From: Acidimicrobiia bacterium
GTDB taxonomy: Bacteria > Actinomycetota > Acidimicrobiia > IMCC26256 > JAMXLJ01
Direction: 5' to 3'
Length of the DNA: 64,000 bases
Assembly: GCA_024281095.1 (NCBI GenBank)
Contig: JAMXLJ010000093.1
Span: 1 to 64,000, forward strand
In this document: positions 49,042 through 59,489 of the stretch, in pieces
How positions within the stretch are numbered: the first letter of the stretch is position 1
Layout: every line of letters begins with the position of its first letter
Position numbers and translations under genes: made by a program
Notes under the pieces: generated by a model
Told to the model about the DNA's origin: nothing
Seen by the model: only the letters and a program-made list of their open reading frames with translations
Database searches by the model: none

Positions 49042-51969
49042 TCAGGAGCGGGAGCTCGACTGCTTTCGCTCGGAAGCAGTCGACATCTCGCGGGAGCGCA
49101 GCAGCGGTGCGGGGACCGCGATCTGGAAGTCGACCTGATCCGCCGGCATCGGCCGCGCGATGAGGTAGCCCTGGCACATGGTGCAGTCGAGACGGCGCAG
49201 CTCCGCGAGCTGCTCGGTCGTCTCCACGCCTTCGGCCACGACGCTTAGGTTGAGCGAACGGGCCAGGCCGACGACCGCGTGCACGATCGCCTCGCTCTCG
49301 GAGTCGCTGCCGAGCCCGTCCACGAAGGACCGGTCGATCTTCAGCACGTCGACGGGGAAACGCTTGAGGTACGCGAGCGACGAGTAGCCGGTGCCGAAAT
49401 CGTCGATGACGAGGTGGACGCCCAACGCCTTGACGGCCGAAAGCGTGCGGGCCGCACCGGCCGCGTCGTCCATCAGCACCGACTCCGTGATCTCGAGCCA
49501 CAGCGACTCGGCGTCGAGACCCGAGCCGTGCAGCGCCTCGGCGATCGTCGCGACGAGCTCCGGGTCGCCGAGCTGGCGGCCCGAAAGGTTGACGCTGAGG
49601 TGCATCGCGTGCGCACCGGGCACCGTCGCCTGCCAGCGGGCCATCTGCTTGCACGCCTGCTCGAGCACGAACGCGCCGAGCGGCAGGATGAGACCGGTCT
49701 CCTCGGCGATCGGGATGAACTCGGTGGGAGGGATCGCGCCGCGCGTCGGGTGGTTCCAACGCACGAGGGCCTCCACCCCGACGACCCGGTTCGTGAGCAT
49801 CGAAGAGATCGGCTGGTAGTGCACCTGGAGCTGGCCTTCGTCGATCGCGAGACGAAGGTCGCGTTCGATGTCGAACCGCCGCTGAGCCCGGGCCCGCAAC
49901 ACCTCGTCGAAGTGCTCGACCCGAGCGCGTCCACGCTCCTTCGCCCGGTACATCGCGACGTCGGCGTCGCGCAACAGCTCCTCGGGATCGGCTGCACCAC
50001 CCCGCACGAACGAGATGCCGATGCTCGCGGTGATGACGACCTGACGACCCGACGAAACCGCGATCGGCTGTGAGATCACGCGAGCGATGTCCTCCGCGCG
50101 TCGCATCGCAGCTTCGTTGTCGGGCAGGTCGGGGCACAGCACGACGAACTCGTCACCGGCGAGCCGGGCGACGGTGTCGACGTTTCGGGTCGCGGCATGG
50201 AGTCGTCGCGCCACTGCGACGAGGACCTCGTCGCCGATGAGGTGCCCCATCGAGTCGTTGACGGTCTTGAAACGGTCGAGGTCGACGAACAGCACCGCGT
50301 CGGTCGACTGGGCGCGGCGGGCATGGGCCAACGCCTGGCGGAGCGACTCGATGAAGACGGGACGGTTGCGCAGACCGGTCAACGCGTCGTGTGTCGCCTG
50401 ATAGTTGAGCTGGCTCTCGGCGCTGCGCCGCTCGGTCACGTCCGAGAACGAGCACACCACCCCGTACGGGCGCGACGACGACTCGGCGAGCAGCGGCCGT
50501 GAGTTGACCGACAGCCAGCGCCGGTCGCGACCCGACCGCGCGATGCCGATGAGCAGGTTCGTGCACGGCTCGCCGGTGCGCAACGTCACCGCGGCGGGGT
50601 GATCGGCGACGGGGAACGGCCGGCCGTCCGTGTGCGTCGCGAGCCGGTCGCCGGAGAACGCGCTGAAGAAGTCGCCGCCGATGGTCACGGGGCCGAGGAT
50701 GTGCTCGGCGGCCGCGTTCGCCGCCGTCACGCGGCCGCTGTCGTCGGTGACGATGATGCCTTCCTCGAGCGCCTCGACGACCGCCGTGTAGCGCTCCTCG
50801 GCGGCCCGGCGCTCGGCCTCGGCCCGGCGCGACTCGGTGACGTCGGCACACACGACGACGGATCCGACGACGACGCTGCCGTCGAAGATCGGCGCGACCG
50901 ACAGGCGCACGTCGACGGGACTGCCGTCGGAACGCCGGTGAATGGTCTCGAGGCCGGTAACCGACTCCGTCCCGAAGCCGGCGGTCCCGCCGACCAGCTC
51001 GTCGAGTGCGCGGCCCTCGGCCTCTTCCGCGGTCCAGCCGTAGATGCGCGCCGCAGCCGGGTTCCAACTCTCGACCGCGCCGTGCGCGTCGACGCCGATG
51101 ATCGCATCGGAGACGTTCTGCACCAGGCCGGCCTGGTATCGAAGGGTCGCCTGGGCCGCCCGCCGCTCGGTGAGGTCACGCATGATCACCTGGAAGGCGG
51201 GCTCACCCTCCCACTTCGTGCGCACGCTGACCGTCTCGACGACGACCTCGCTGCCGTCGGCGCGCTTGATCCGCGCCTCGGCCGGCTGCGAGTAGTCCTC
51301 GTCTTCCTTCATCGCGGCGATGCGGGCGAGCATCTCGGGCACCGAGTCGGGATGCACCCAGTTGAGCAGCGAGTCGCCGACGACCTCGTCGAGGCTGTCG
51401 ATGCCCACGAGGCGCATGGCCGAGACGTTGCCCCAGCGGATCGTGCCGGCCTGGTGGACCATGATCCCGTCGGGGCTGAGCTCGACGAGCAGCCGGTAGC
51501 GGTCGATGTGTTCCTGGAGCGCCTGCGCGGTGCGCAGGTTGTCGGTGATGTCGACGACCACGCCGACGCACGCCACGGGCTCGCGGCCGCGAGCGATGAT
51601 CTTCGCCCGCACGAGCAGTACGTGCGATTCACCGTCGGCGTCGAGCACGGGCCGCTCGAGCGAGTACTCGTGCCATGGCGCTCCCCCGGCCGCGACCGCG
51701 ATGACGGGCTCGAGGATCCACCGCCCGAGGTCGGCGGTCTCGGGAAGCGGGCCCCGGGCGTCGCCCGCGGGCCGGAAGCCGATCACCTGCTCGAGAGAGC
51801 CCCGCCACGTGAGCTCAGCCGTCGCCAGCTCGAACCGCCAGCTCGCCATCCGCCCGACCGACATCGCGAGGTCGTGGGCAGCCGCGAGGTCGCGACCGGA
51901 GTCGCGGTACGTCGGCTCGCCCTTCCCGCTGTCGGTGCCCATCCTGCTCCCGTCGGAGATCAACCCCAC
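49042..51969 (-). CDS. Multi-PAS GGDEF-EAL protein (diguanylate cyclase/phosphodiesterase)
   Basis: Several PAS/PAC units; VARLAGDEFVVLCPDL; VVGVEALVRWNHPTRG; DDFGTGYSSLAYLKRFPVDVLKIDRSFV. Confidence 0.95.
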   Translation of the reverse strand: MGLISDGSRMGTDSGKGEPTYRDSGRDLAAAHDLAMSVGRMASWRFELATAELTWRGSLEQVIGFRPAGDARGPLPETADLGRWILEPVIAVAAGGAPWHEYSLERPVLDADGESHVLLVRAKIIARGREPVACVGVVVDITDNLRTAQALQEHIDRYRLLVELSPDGIMVHQAGTIRWGNVSAMRLVGIDSLDEVVGDSLLNWVHPDSVPEMLARIAAMKEDEDYSQPAEARIKRADGSEVVVETVSVRTKWEGEPAFQVIMRDLTERRAAQATLRYQAGLVQNVSDAIIGVDAHGAVESWNPAAARIYGWTAEEAEGRALDELVGGTAGFGTESVTGLETIHRRSDGSPVDVRLSVAPIFDGSVVVGSVVVCADVTESRRAEAERRAAEERYTAVVEALEEGIIVTDDSGRVTAANAAAEHILGPVTIGGDFFSAFSGDRLATHTDGRPFPVADHPAAVTLRTGEPCTNLLIGIARSGRDRRWLSVNSRPLLAESSSRPYGVVCSFSDVTERRSAESQLNYQATHDALTGLRNRPVFIESLRQALAHARRAQSTDAVLFVDLDRFKTVNDSMGHLIGDEVLVAVARRLHAATRNVDTVARLAGDEFVVLCPDLPDNEAAMRRAEDIARVISQPIAVSSGRQVVITASIGISFVRGGAADPEELLRDADVAMYRAKERGRARVEHFDEVLRARAQRRFDIERDLRLAIDEGQLQVHYQPISSMLTNRVVGVEALVRWNHPTRGAIPPTEFIPIAEETGLILPLGAFVLEQACKQMARWQATVPGAHAMHLSVNLSGRQLGDPELVATIAEALHGSGLDAESLWLEITESVLMDDAAGAARTLSAVKALGVHLVIDDFGTGYSSLAYLKRFPVDVLKIDRSFVDGLGSDSESEAIVHAVVGLARSLNLSVVAEGVETTEQLAELRRLDCTMCQGYLIARPMPADQVDFQIAVPAPLLRSREMSTASERKQSSSRS

Positions 51970-52016
51970 CGGGAGTCCTATCGGCCCGACCCCGAGCCAG
52001 GTTTACGAGGAGATGG

Positions 52017-52145
52017 AGCGCAGGCGTGCTCGGAGAGCGGGACGCCGGAGCGGAATCGACCAATTGAAACCAAGATGCAGCGCAGGCGTGCTCGGAGAGC
52101 GGGACGCCGGAGCGGAATCGACCAGTTGAAACCGAGATGGAGCGG
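52017..52145. repeat. Two tandem 62-bp MIRU-like units plus start of a third
   Basis: Units 52017-52078 and 52079-52140: AGCGCAGGCGTGCTCGGAGAGCGGGACGCCGGAGCGGAATCGACCARTTGAAACCRAGATGS. Confidence 0.85.
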
Positions 52146-52147
52146 CA

Positions 52148-52180
52148 ATCCGGGCGCCGGCCCTGTCCCGGCGCCCGGAT
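52148..52180 (-). terminator. Hairpin terminator downstream of the ketoacyl synthase gene
   Basis: ATCCGGGCGCCGG-ccctgtc-CCGGCGCCCGGAT, 13-bp perfect stem. Confidence 0.7.
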
Positions 52181-52191
52181 GCCCTGCCGGC

Positions 52192-53373
52192 TCAGGCCTC
52201 CGCGAGCACTACGACCGAGTTGTGCCCACCCATCCCGATCGACGACTTCAAGGTGATCCCTGGCTGGCGCAGCTGCGCGCCCGCGATCAGCCTCGGGTGC
52301 CCGGCGGAGACCTGCGGCGGTGCCGGAATGATGCCCGTGTCGTAGGCGAGACACGTGCCCGCGAGCTCGACGGCCGAGGCCGCGCCCTGGCAGTGACCTG
52401 CGAGCGGCTTGAGGGAGTAGACGCCCACCGCATCGGTGAGCAGTGTGTCGAGCACCTCCGCCTCGGCCGCGTCGCACTGCGCGGTGCCGGGGCCGTGAGC
52501 GTTGAGGTACGCCACGTCCTCCGGTGCGACGCCGGCGCTCGTGAGGGCGTCGTCGAAGCAGCGGCGGATCTGCGCGTGGTCGGGGTTGATGTGCACGACG
52601 TGGAAGCCGTCGTGGTTCATCGATCCGCCGGCGACGCGGAGGTACGGCGCACCGCTCGTGTTCGAGACGACGTATGCGACGGATGCCTCACCCGCGGGGA
52701 ACCCGCGGCTGCCCTCCTGGAACGGGCGGCACGCTTCCAGCGCGGGGATGTCGACGATCGCGACGCCGAGATCCACGAAGTGCTTGATGTTCTCGGGAAG
52801 GGCCGAGACGTCGGTCGCGACCACGACCACGTCGTCCACGATGCCGGCGTCGATCCACATCTTCGCGGTGATGAGCGCGGCGTTTCCGGACGCGCACATT
52901 GCGGTGACGCCCATCGTGGGGCCGTGCCATCCGTGGCGCTGCATCAACAGCGACAGCGGCGTCGACGGCATGAGCTGCAGATAGTCACGGCGGCTGACGC
53001 TGGCGTTGCGCTCCAGCCAGAAGTCGTGCCACAGGTCGACCTCGCCCAGCACGATCGCGTGGATGAGCCCGACGTTCGGACCCGGGCGCCAGCCGCGGTC
53101 GGTGGCGTCCTCGATGGCTTCCTCGGCGGCGAACGTCAGCGCGCCGGAGAACCGGCTCATGCCCGCGGGCCCCTCGTCCGGAATCAGCGCCGCGTACGCG
53201 AGGTCGTGGCCGAGCACGTCGCCGTAACCGGGGTGGGCCACGACCGCCGACTCGCCCGACAGCATGCCGTTCCACAGCAGCTTGCGGCCCCAGCCATAGC
53301 CCGTGACGGTGCCGAGTCCGACGATGCCAGGCTGCGAACGCGCGCGCGACCCTGACTCGAAGCCCGTGCCCAT
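52192..53373 (-). CDS. Beta-ketoacyl synthase (KAS II-like)
   Basis: MGVTAMCASGNAAL, YLNAHGPGTAQCDAAE, LKPLAGHCQGAASAVEL (Cys-His-His). Confidence 0.88.
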   Translation of the reverse strand: MGTGFESGSRARSQPGIVGLGTVTGYGWGRKLLWNGMLSGESAVVAHPGYGDVLGHDLAYAALIPDEGPAGMSRFSGALTFAAEEAIEDATDRGWRPGPNVGLIHAIVLGEVDLWHDFWLERNASVSRRDYLQLMPSTPLSLLMQRHGWHGPTMGVTAMCASGNAALITAKMWIDAGIVDDVVVVATDVSALPENIKHFVDLGVAIVDIPALEACRPFQEGSRGFPAGEASVAYVVSNTSGAPYLRVAGGSMNHDGFHVVHINPDHAQIRRCFDDALTSAGVAPEDVAYLNAHGPGTAQCDAAEAEVLDTLLTDAVGVYSLKPLAGHCQGAASAVELAGTCLAYDTGIIPAPPQVSAGHPRLIAGAQLRQPGITLKSSIGMGGHNSVVVLAEA

Positions 53374-53608
53374 GAGGTGCCTCCCGGTCTGTCGCGCACC
53401 ACCCTGCGCGTCGGTGCCGACGAACCTGGCCCACCGGGACTGGTCCCTCGGGGCTCATCGGCACGCCCCGCTCTCCGAGAAGCAATATACGGCTGCGCGC
53501 GCGTGTGGAACCAGAGGCGAAAGTACCCCGTTGGATGAACGACCCAGGGCGTTCGCGCGTGCACTCAGCGCTCTCGCGGGTCGCTATGTGGTGAGTTGCG
53601 TACCCGCT

Positions 53609-56020
53609 CTACCGCACGCGCACACCGGTTTCTTCGGGCAGGCCCGGCCACGTCCACTCGGTGATCTCGGGAAGATCGTCGCCGTACTCGCGCGTGTACT
53701 GGCGCGCCTTCACCCGCATGTCCACCATTTCCTGCCGCAGTCGGGCGGCGCGCGGGCCGAGCCGGGGCACGCGGTCGATGACATCCATCACGAGCCGGAA
53801 GCGGTCCAGGTCGTTCAACAGCACCATGTCGAACGGCGTCGTGGTCGTGCCCTCCTCCTTGTAGCCCCGCACGTGGAGTTGGTCGTGCCCGTGGCGGCGG
53901 TACGTGAGGCGGTGGATCAACCACGGATAGCCGTGGTAGGCGAAGATCACCGGACGGTCCGTCGTGAACAGCGTGTCGTAGTCGCGATCCGACATGCCGT
54001 GCGGATGCTCCGAGTCCGGTTGGAGCCTCATGAGATCGACCACGTTGACGACGCGGACCTTCAGCTCGGGAAGATGACGGTGCAGGAGGTCGGCGGCCGC
54101 GAGCACCTCCAGCGTCGGGACGTCGCCCGCGCACGCAAGCACGACGTCGGGCTCCCCGTCCGAGTCGTTGCTCGCGAACTCCCAGATCCCGACCCCGCGG
54201 GTGCAGTGGAGGATCGCGTCTTCGATGGCGAGCCAGTCCAGCGCCGGGTACTTCTGTGCGACGACGACGTTGACGTAGTCGCGGCTGCGCAAGCAGTGGT
54301 CGGCGACCGACAACAGGCAGTTCGTGTCGGGCGGGAGGTACACCCGGATGATCTCCGCCTTCTTGTTCACCACGTCGTCGATGAAACCGGGATCCTGGTG
54401 CGAGAACCCGTTGTGGTCCTGACGCCAGACGTGCGACGACAGCAGGTAATTCAGGGACGCGACCGGCCGGCGCCACGTGAGCGTCCGGCTCACCTTCAGC
54501 CACTTCGCGTGCTGGTTGAACATCGAGTCGACGATGTGGGTGAACGCCTCGTAGCAATTGAACATCCCGTGACGGCCGGTCAGGAGATAGCCCTCCAACC
54601 ACCCCTGACACGTGTGCTCGCTGAGGATCTCCATGACGCGACCGGACGGCGCGAGATGTTCGTCGACCGGGAGGATCTTCTCGAGCCACACCTTGTCCGT
54701 CGCCTCGTACACCGCGTCGAGGCGATTCGATGCCGTCTCGTCCGGCCCGAAGAGACGGAAGTTCCGGTACGGGTCGTTGAGTTTCACCACATCGCGCAAG
54801 AACTGCCCGAGCACGTGTGTCGCCGCCGAGCGGGTCGTGCCGGGCTTGTCCACCTCGACCGCGTACGAGCGGAAGTCCGGCAGCACGAGACCGCGCAGGA
54901 GCAGGCCGCCGTTCGCGTGCGGGTTGGCTCCCATCCGCCGGTCGCCGCGGGGAAGCCAGTCGAGCAGCTCGGGCCGCGGCACGCCCCGATCGTCGAACAG
55001 CTCGTCGGGGCGGTAGCTGCGCATCCACTGCTCGAGCAGCGCGCGGTGATCGTCACGTGTGCGGACCTCGGCGAGCGGCACCTGGTGGGCCCGCCACGTG
55101 CCCTCGACCGGCACCCCGTCGACCTCCTTCGGGCCCGTCCATCCCTTCGGAGTGCGCAGCACGATCATGGGCCAGCGCGGGCGCGCCCGATCACCGCCGT
55201 CTCGCGCGCGGCGCTGGATGGCCGCGATCTCGTCGACGACCTCGTCGAGGGTCGCCGCGAGCTGTTGGTGAACGGACGCGGGGTCGTCGCCCTCGACGAG
55301 ATACGGAGTCCAGCCGGTGCCTTCGAAGAACGCCGCCAACTCGTCGTCGCCGACCCGCGCGAAAACCGTCGGGTTCGCGATCTTGTAGCCGTTGAGGGCC
55401 AGGATCGGCAGCACCGCCCCGTCGCCCACGGGGTCGAGGAACTTGTTTCCGTGCCACGACGTCGCAAGGGGCCCCGTCTCGGCCTCGCCGTCGCCGACGA
55501 CACACGCGACGAGCAGATCGGGATTGTCGAACGCGGCTCCGAACGCATGGCTCAACGAGTAGCCGAGCTCTCCGCCTTCGTGGATCGACCCGGGCGTCTC
55601 CGGCGCGACGTGGCTCGGGATCCCGCCGGGAAACGAGAACTGGCGGAACAACTCGGCCATGCCGACCTCGTCCTGCGGCACGTTCGAGTAGATCTCCGAG
55701 TACGTGCCTTCGAGCCAGGAGTTCGCCACGATCGCCGGGCCTCCGTGACCGGGCCCGATGACATACATCGCGTCGAGATCGCGGCGCGCGATTTCGCGGT
55801 TCAGATGCGCGTAGACGAGGTTGAGGCCGGGCGTGGTACCCCAGTGACCGAGCAGGCGCGGCTTGATGTCGTCGGCCTCGAGCGGCTCTCGCAGCAGCGG
55901 GTTGCGCATGAGGTAGATCTGCCCCACCGACAAGTAGTTCGCCGCCCGCCAATAGGCGTGGACGCGGTCGAGCTCGGCCGGCGCGAGCGGTGTGCGCGAC
56001 ACCGTTCTCATCTCGCCCAT
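53609..56020 (-). CDS. xfp: Xylulose-5-phosphate/fructose-6-phosphate phosphoketolase
   Basis: [75 protein letters not shown]. Confidence 0.97.
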   Translation of the reverse strand: MGEMRTVSRTPLAPAELDRVHAYWRAANYLSVGQIYLMRNPLLREPLEADDIKPRLLGHWGTTPGLNLVYAHLNREIARRDLDAMYVIGPGHGGPAIVANSWLEGTYSEIYSNVPQDEVGMAELFRQFSFPGGIPSHVAPETPGSIHEGGELGYSLSHAFGAAFDNPDLLVACVVGDGEAETGPLATSWHGNKFLDPVGDGAVLPILALNGYKIANPTVFARVGDDELAAFFEGTGWTPYLVEGDDPASVHQQLAATLDEVVDEIAAIQRRARDGGDRARPRWPMIVLRTPKGWTGPKEVDGVPVEGTWRAHQVPLAEVRTRDDHRALLEQWMRSYRPDELFDDRGVPRPELLDWLPRGDRRMGANPHANGGLLLRGLVLPDFRSYAVEVDKPGTTRSAATHVLGQFLRDVVKLNDPYRNFRLFGPDETASNRLDAVYEATDKVWLEKILPVDEHLAPSGRVMEILSEHTCQGWLEGYLLTGRHGMFNCYEAFTHIVDSMFNQHAKWLKVSRTLTWRRPVASLNYLLSSHVWRQDHNGFSHQDPGFIDDVVNKKAEIIRVYLPPDTNCLLSVADHCLRSRDYVNVVVAQKYPALDWLAIEDAILHCTRGVGIWEFASNDSDGEPDVVLACAGDVPTLEVLAAADLLHRHLPELKVRVVNVVDLMRLQPDSEHPHGMSDRDYDTLFTTDRPVIFAYHGYPWLIHRLTYRRHGHDQLHVRGYKEEGTTTTPFDMVLLNDLDRFRLVMDVIDRVPRLGPRAARLRQEMVDMRVKARQYTREYGDDLPEITEWTWPGLPEETGVRVR

Positions 56021-56140
56021 GGGGCCTCCCCTCCTTCGCCGGCTTCCCGGCCTCGGCAAGGCTCTCGCACCGCCGCGGACGGCTCAAGGCCGACGAAGAG
56101 TGGCCGATGAGACACGAACGGATCGACAAGAAGGCCGAAC

Positions 56141-57298
56141 TTGGGGCGACGCTCGTCGGTCGGCTCTCGGAACGTCGACACGCCCGTCGATGCACCGCGT
56201 GCCGGACGTGACCAAAGTCTGAAGCACGATGTCGCCGGCACGCGCGCGAGCGCGGACGCCGATTTCTGGCTGCGCCACCTCAATCTCGGCCTGCTCCTGT
56301 ACGGGGTGTCGATCTCGGTCAGCCTCCTGTATCTCATGCTCGTGCCAGGCCCGAACCGGCCGGTGCTGCTGGTGCTCGCGGCCGTTGCGATGCTGTCGCT
56401 CCTCGTCGTGTTCGCACTGCCGCGACGCGCGATCGCCGCGTCACCGCATCGCATGCGGTTCTTCTACACGTGGACCGGGTTCAGCGTGACGTTCGTGTTG
56501 GTGGTCGCGTCGTTCGACCGAGGCGCCGGCAGCCCGTTGTGCCTGCTCCTGTTCTTCGCAGTCGTGTACTGCGGCCTCGCCTACCCGCCGGTCGCGGTCG
56601 CGGTCACGACTGCGGCGGCAACGACCGGGTATCTCCTGCTCACCGTCGCCGAGGACTCGGCGAGCGGCTTCCCGCTCATGACCGTGGTCGTGCTCATCGG
56701 CCTCGGGGCGGTGTCGGCCTTCGCGGCGGAGGCACGCGAGCGCGTGCGCTGGACACTGGACGTACTCGCGACGCAGGACGGTCTGACGGGCTGCCTCACC
56801 CATCGCGCGTTCCATGATCGCCTCACCGCGGAGATGGCGCGTGCCGAGCGACACCGGCGACCGCTGTCGGTCGTCATCGTCGACCTCGACCACTTCAAGC
56901 GGGTCAACGACAGCTTGGGCCACCTCGCGGGCGACGAGCTGCTCCGGGTGGTGGGCGCGGTCCTGCGCGCGGGGCTGCGCGTCGGCGACGTCGCGGGCCG
57001 GCTGGGCGGCGACGAGTTCGCCCTCCTGCTTCCCGACACCACCCTCGACGGCGCGGTCGCGCTGGCCCAGCGCCGGCTCGACGACCTCGAGACGCGCGAC
57101 ATCAGCGCGACATTCGGCGTCGCGCAGAACTGCATCCCGCCCGGCATGGGAAGCGACTGCCCGACCGACGCGAACCTGCTGCTGCGCCGGGCCGACGACG
57201 CGCTGTATCGCGCGAAGAAGCTCGGGCGGCGGCGCGTGCTCGATCACCGCTGCGCCTGTCGCGGCCGCATCCACGCCGACCTTGTCCACATCGGGTGA
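56141..57298 (+). CDS. Membrane-associated GGDEF diguanylate cyclase
   Basis: Six-TM-like N-terminus; DGLTGCLTHRAFHDRL; VDLDHFKRVNDSLGH; GRLGGDEFALLLPD; start codon uncertain (TTG). Confidence 0.9.
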   Translation: MGRRSSVGSRNVDTPVDAPRAGRDQSLKHDVAGTRASADADFWLRHLNLGLLLYGVSISVSLLYLMLVPGPNRPVLLVLAAVAMLSLLVVFALPRRAIAASPHRMRFFYTWTGFSVTFVLVVASFDRGAGSPLCLLLFFAVVYCGLAYPPVAVAVTTAAATTGYLLLTVAEDSASGFPLMTVVVLIGLGAVSAFAAEARERVRWTLDVLATQDGLTGCLTHRAFHDRLTAEMARAERHRRPLSVVIVDLDHFKRVNDSLGHLAGDELLRVVGAVLRAGLRVGDVAGRLGGDEFALLLPDTTLDGAVALAQRRLDDLETRDISATFGVAQNCIPPGMGSDCPTDANLLLRRADDALYRAKKLGRRRVLDHRCACRGRIHADLVHIG

Positions 57299-57316
57299 CC
57301 GGGAGAAGCCCCCGGG

Positions 57317-57985
57317 TCAGAAGCCGAGTTCCCGGGGCGGCAGCGTGCTCGGCCCGACGTGGCGGTCGAGCCAGCGGTTGACAGGCGCCGCATCGCGCCA
57401 CACCTCGACGATGCGGTCCAGCGCTCGTTTCGTGTGCAGCCAGCGCGCCGGTGCGAACGTGCGGCCCACGGTGAGGCCCTTGCTCCGAAGCAGGTCAACC
57501 CGTGGATGGTCCTTCGGGTAACCGCGAGGCGCAGACTTGAGCGACTCGTGCGCGGCGATCTCGTACCGCTTGGCCCGCATCCGCTCGACCTCTCGAGCCA
57601 GCCTCGCGCCAGTGCGCGCGTCGGCAACCGAGCGACGCCACCGCTCCAGCTGATCCGCCGCGAGGACGTAGTACCCCGACGCCACAAGGAGCCCCTCGGC
57701 CGAGATCTGCACGTAGTACCCCGCACCGCCCGGTCCCTCGGTGACCGCGGCCGCGCTCGTCTTGTACGGGCTCTTGTCGCGAGCGAAGCGCACGTCGCGG
57801 TACGGGCGGAAGAGGTGGAGCGTCCCGAACTCGCGTTCTACTTCGGCCGCGAGCGCGAGGAACGGAGCCTTGACGGCCGACTCGTAGACATCGCGGTGCG
57901 CCTGCCAGTACGACTTCGAGTTGTCGGTCTCGAGCCCGGCGAAAAACTCGAGCGCTTCGGCAGGCCAGCCGGCGAACGCGCGCAC
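57317..57985 (-). CDS. DUF2461 / TIGR02453 family protein
   Basis: ALEFFAGLETDNSKSYWQAHRDVYE...DVRFARDKSPYKTSAAA...GYYVQISAEGLLVASGYY. Confidence 0.9.
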   Translation of the reverse strand: MRAFAGWPAEALEFFAGLETDNSKSYWQAHRDVYESAVKAPFLALAAEVEREFGTLHLFRPYRDVRFARDKSPYKTSAAAVTEGPGGAGYYVQISAEGLLVASGYYVLAADQLERWRRSVADARTGARLAREVERMRAKRYEIAAHESLKSAPRGYPKDHPRVDLLRSKGLTVGRTFAPARWLHTKRALDRIVEVWRDAAPVNRWLDRHVGPSTLPPRELGF

Positions 57986-57992
57986 GCTGTGT

Positions 57993-59414
57993 CTACGCGG
58001 CGGCGTCGAAGACGGCGCGCGGTGCGTTGGTGCGGTTCACCACCACGCCGATCACGTTGGCGCCACCACGTCGCAGTGCCTCGATCGCGGCGCGCACCGC
58101 ACCTTTGCGGCTCGACTTCATGTCGAGCACGAAGACGGTCGCGTCGCACTGCGACGCGACCGCGAGCGCGTCCGCGAACAGCGAAACCGGAGGCGTGTCG
58201 ACCACGACGAGCCTCATGCTCCGCAGCTGGTCGAGCACCGAGCGGAACGCGCGCGCGCCGAGCAGGGCCGACGGGTCGTCGCCGGAGCTTCCGCTGGGCA
58301 ACACGCGCAGGGCGCTGCCGCTACGCACCCTGCGCAGCGCCGCGGCGACGTCGGCGCCCTGCAAGACGCCAGTCAACCCCGGTGCGCGGCGGACCCCGAA
58401 CTGCTCGTGCGCCGAGGGCCGGCGCAGGTCTGCGTCGACGAAGACAACCTGGTCCTCGACCGCGGCCGCGGCTTCGGCGAGCTGCACCGCGACGAATGTC
58501 TTTCCGGCTTCGGGATTCGCGCTGACGACCGCGACGGTCCGCGGCTTCGCGGCACCCGACAGGAACATCAGGTTCGTCCGCAGGGTGCGGATCGACTCGA
58601 GCGTCTCGCCCGACTTGCCGCTCGGCACCCGCGCGAGCACCGGGAGCCCGAGTTCGCGCATCATCTCAGTCTCGTCGAGGCTCGAGAACCGGTCCGCCCG
58701 GTTCGATCGCAGCACCCACAACTCCGACGCGATCAACGCAGCCGCGATGAACGCGAACTCGGCGTCGCGCCCCGGCTTCGGAGAGATCGGCTTGCCGTCG
58801 CTCGCGCCGGATGCGATCGACGTGACCACGTCGGTGGGCAGCGCGGCCCGCTGGGCCAGGGCGGACTGCAATCCGGCCAGTCGAACGCGCAACAGCGCCG
58901 CCTCACGACTCTGCGGCGACAGGCGCGCGAGCTGTTCGTTGATTCGCGTCCGCTCCGCCTGCAGGTCCGCGGTGTTGGTCTTGTAGATCGCGGCGAACCT
59001 GTTCTTCGTCGCGTTGACCAATCCGTCGGTGACGCCCTTCGCCAGACCAACCGCGTCGTGCACCGACGGGCCGTTGGCCTTCACCAGCAGCACGCCGAGG
59101 GCGACATTGTCGACCGAGAGCCGGCTCTGCGCGGTGGCGAGGTCTGCGTGCACGCCGTTGCTCTCGATCGCCTGCGTGACGATCATCGAGGACTTGCCGA
59201 GCGTCGCGTAGATGTCGGTGACGTACTGGGTCTGGCTGGTGTCGCCGAAGCCGACGAGCGAGGCACCGCTCACGACCTGGACGACCCCGAGGGCCTGATA
59301 CTGCTTCGGAGCCTGCTTGCGGACCGCGTACGTGACCCCGGCGACGAGCACCGCGACGATGAGGATCCTCCACCATCCCGCGAGGATCGTGCGGAAGTGT
59401 TCGCCGACGTCCAC
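57993..59414 (-). CDS. Wzz-type chain-length/BY-kinase-like polysaccharide biosynthesis protein
   Basis: N-terminal Wzz-like TM region; VVSANPEAGKTFVAVQLAEAAA Walker A; VVFVDADLRRPSAHEQFG Walker A'. Confidence 0.88.
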   Translation of the reverse strand: MDVGEHFRTILAGWWRILIVAVLVAGVTYAVRKQAPKQYQALGVVQVVSGASLVGFGDTSQTQYVTDIYATLGKSSMIVTQAIESNGVHADLATAQSRLSVDNVALGVLLVKANGPSVHDAVGLAKGVTDGLVNATKNRFAAIYKTNTADLQAERTRINEQLARLSPQSREAALLRVRLAGLQSALAQRAALPTDVVTSIASGASDGKPISPKPGRDAEFAFIAAALIASELWVLRSNRADRFSSLDETEMMRELGLPVLARVPSGKSGETLESIRTLRTNLMFLSGAAKPRTVAVVSANPEAGKTFVAVQLAEAAAAVEDQVVFVDADLRRPSAHEQFGVRRAPGLTGVLQGADVAAALRRVRSGSALRVLPSGSSGDDPSALLGARAFRSVLDQLRSMRLVVVDTPPVSLFADALAVASQCDATVFVLDMKSSRKGAVRAAIEALRRGGANVIGVVVNRTNAPRAVFDAAA

Positions 59415-59489
59415 CGGGGCATCCTACGAGGCGGCCGGCGCCACGCGACGCGCACCCGCACGGCCCCGCCGATAGGGTGGCCGGCGCCT

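Noticed and set aside
48949-49052. Inverted repeat CTGACCCCC[C]GC ... GCGGGGGTCAG bridging convergent stops
   Set aside because: About 80-nt loop, a bulged stem, and both ends lie in stop-codon/GC-rich context; likely coincidental
52017-52145. CRISPR array interpretation of the tandem 62-bp units
   Set aside because: Units are contiguous without unique spacers, only two copies plus a fragment, no cas genes
50599-53355. 918-aa plus-strand ORF
   Set aside because: Antisense to the GGDEF-EAL protein and ketoacyl synthase; it runs through the tandem 62-bp repeats, giving the repeated [18 protein letters not shown] peptide, but is otherwise not protein-like
53303-56110. 935-aa plus-strand ORF
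   Set aside because: Antisense to phosphoketolase
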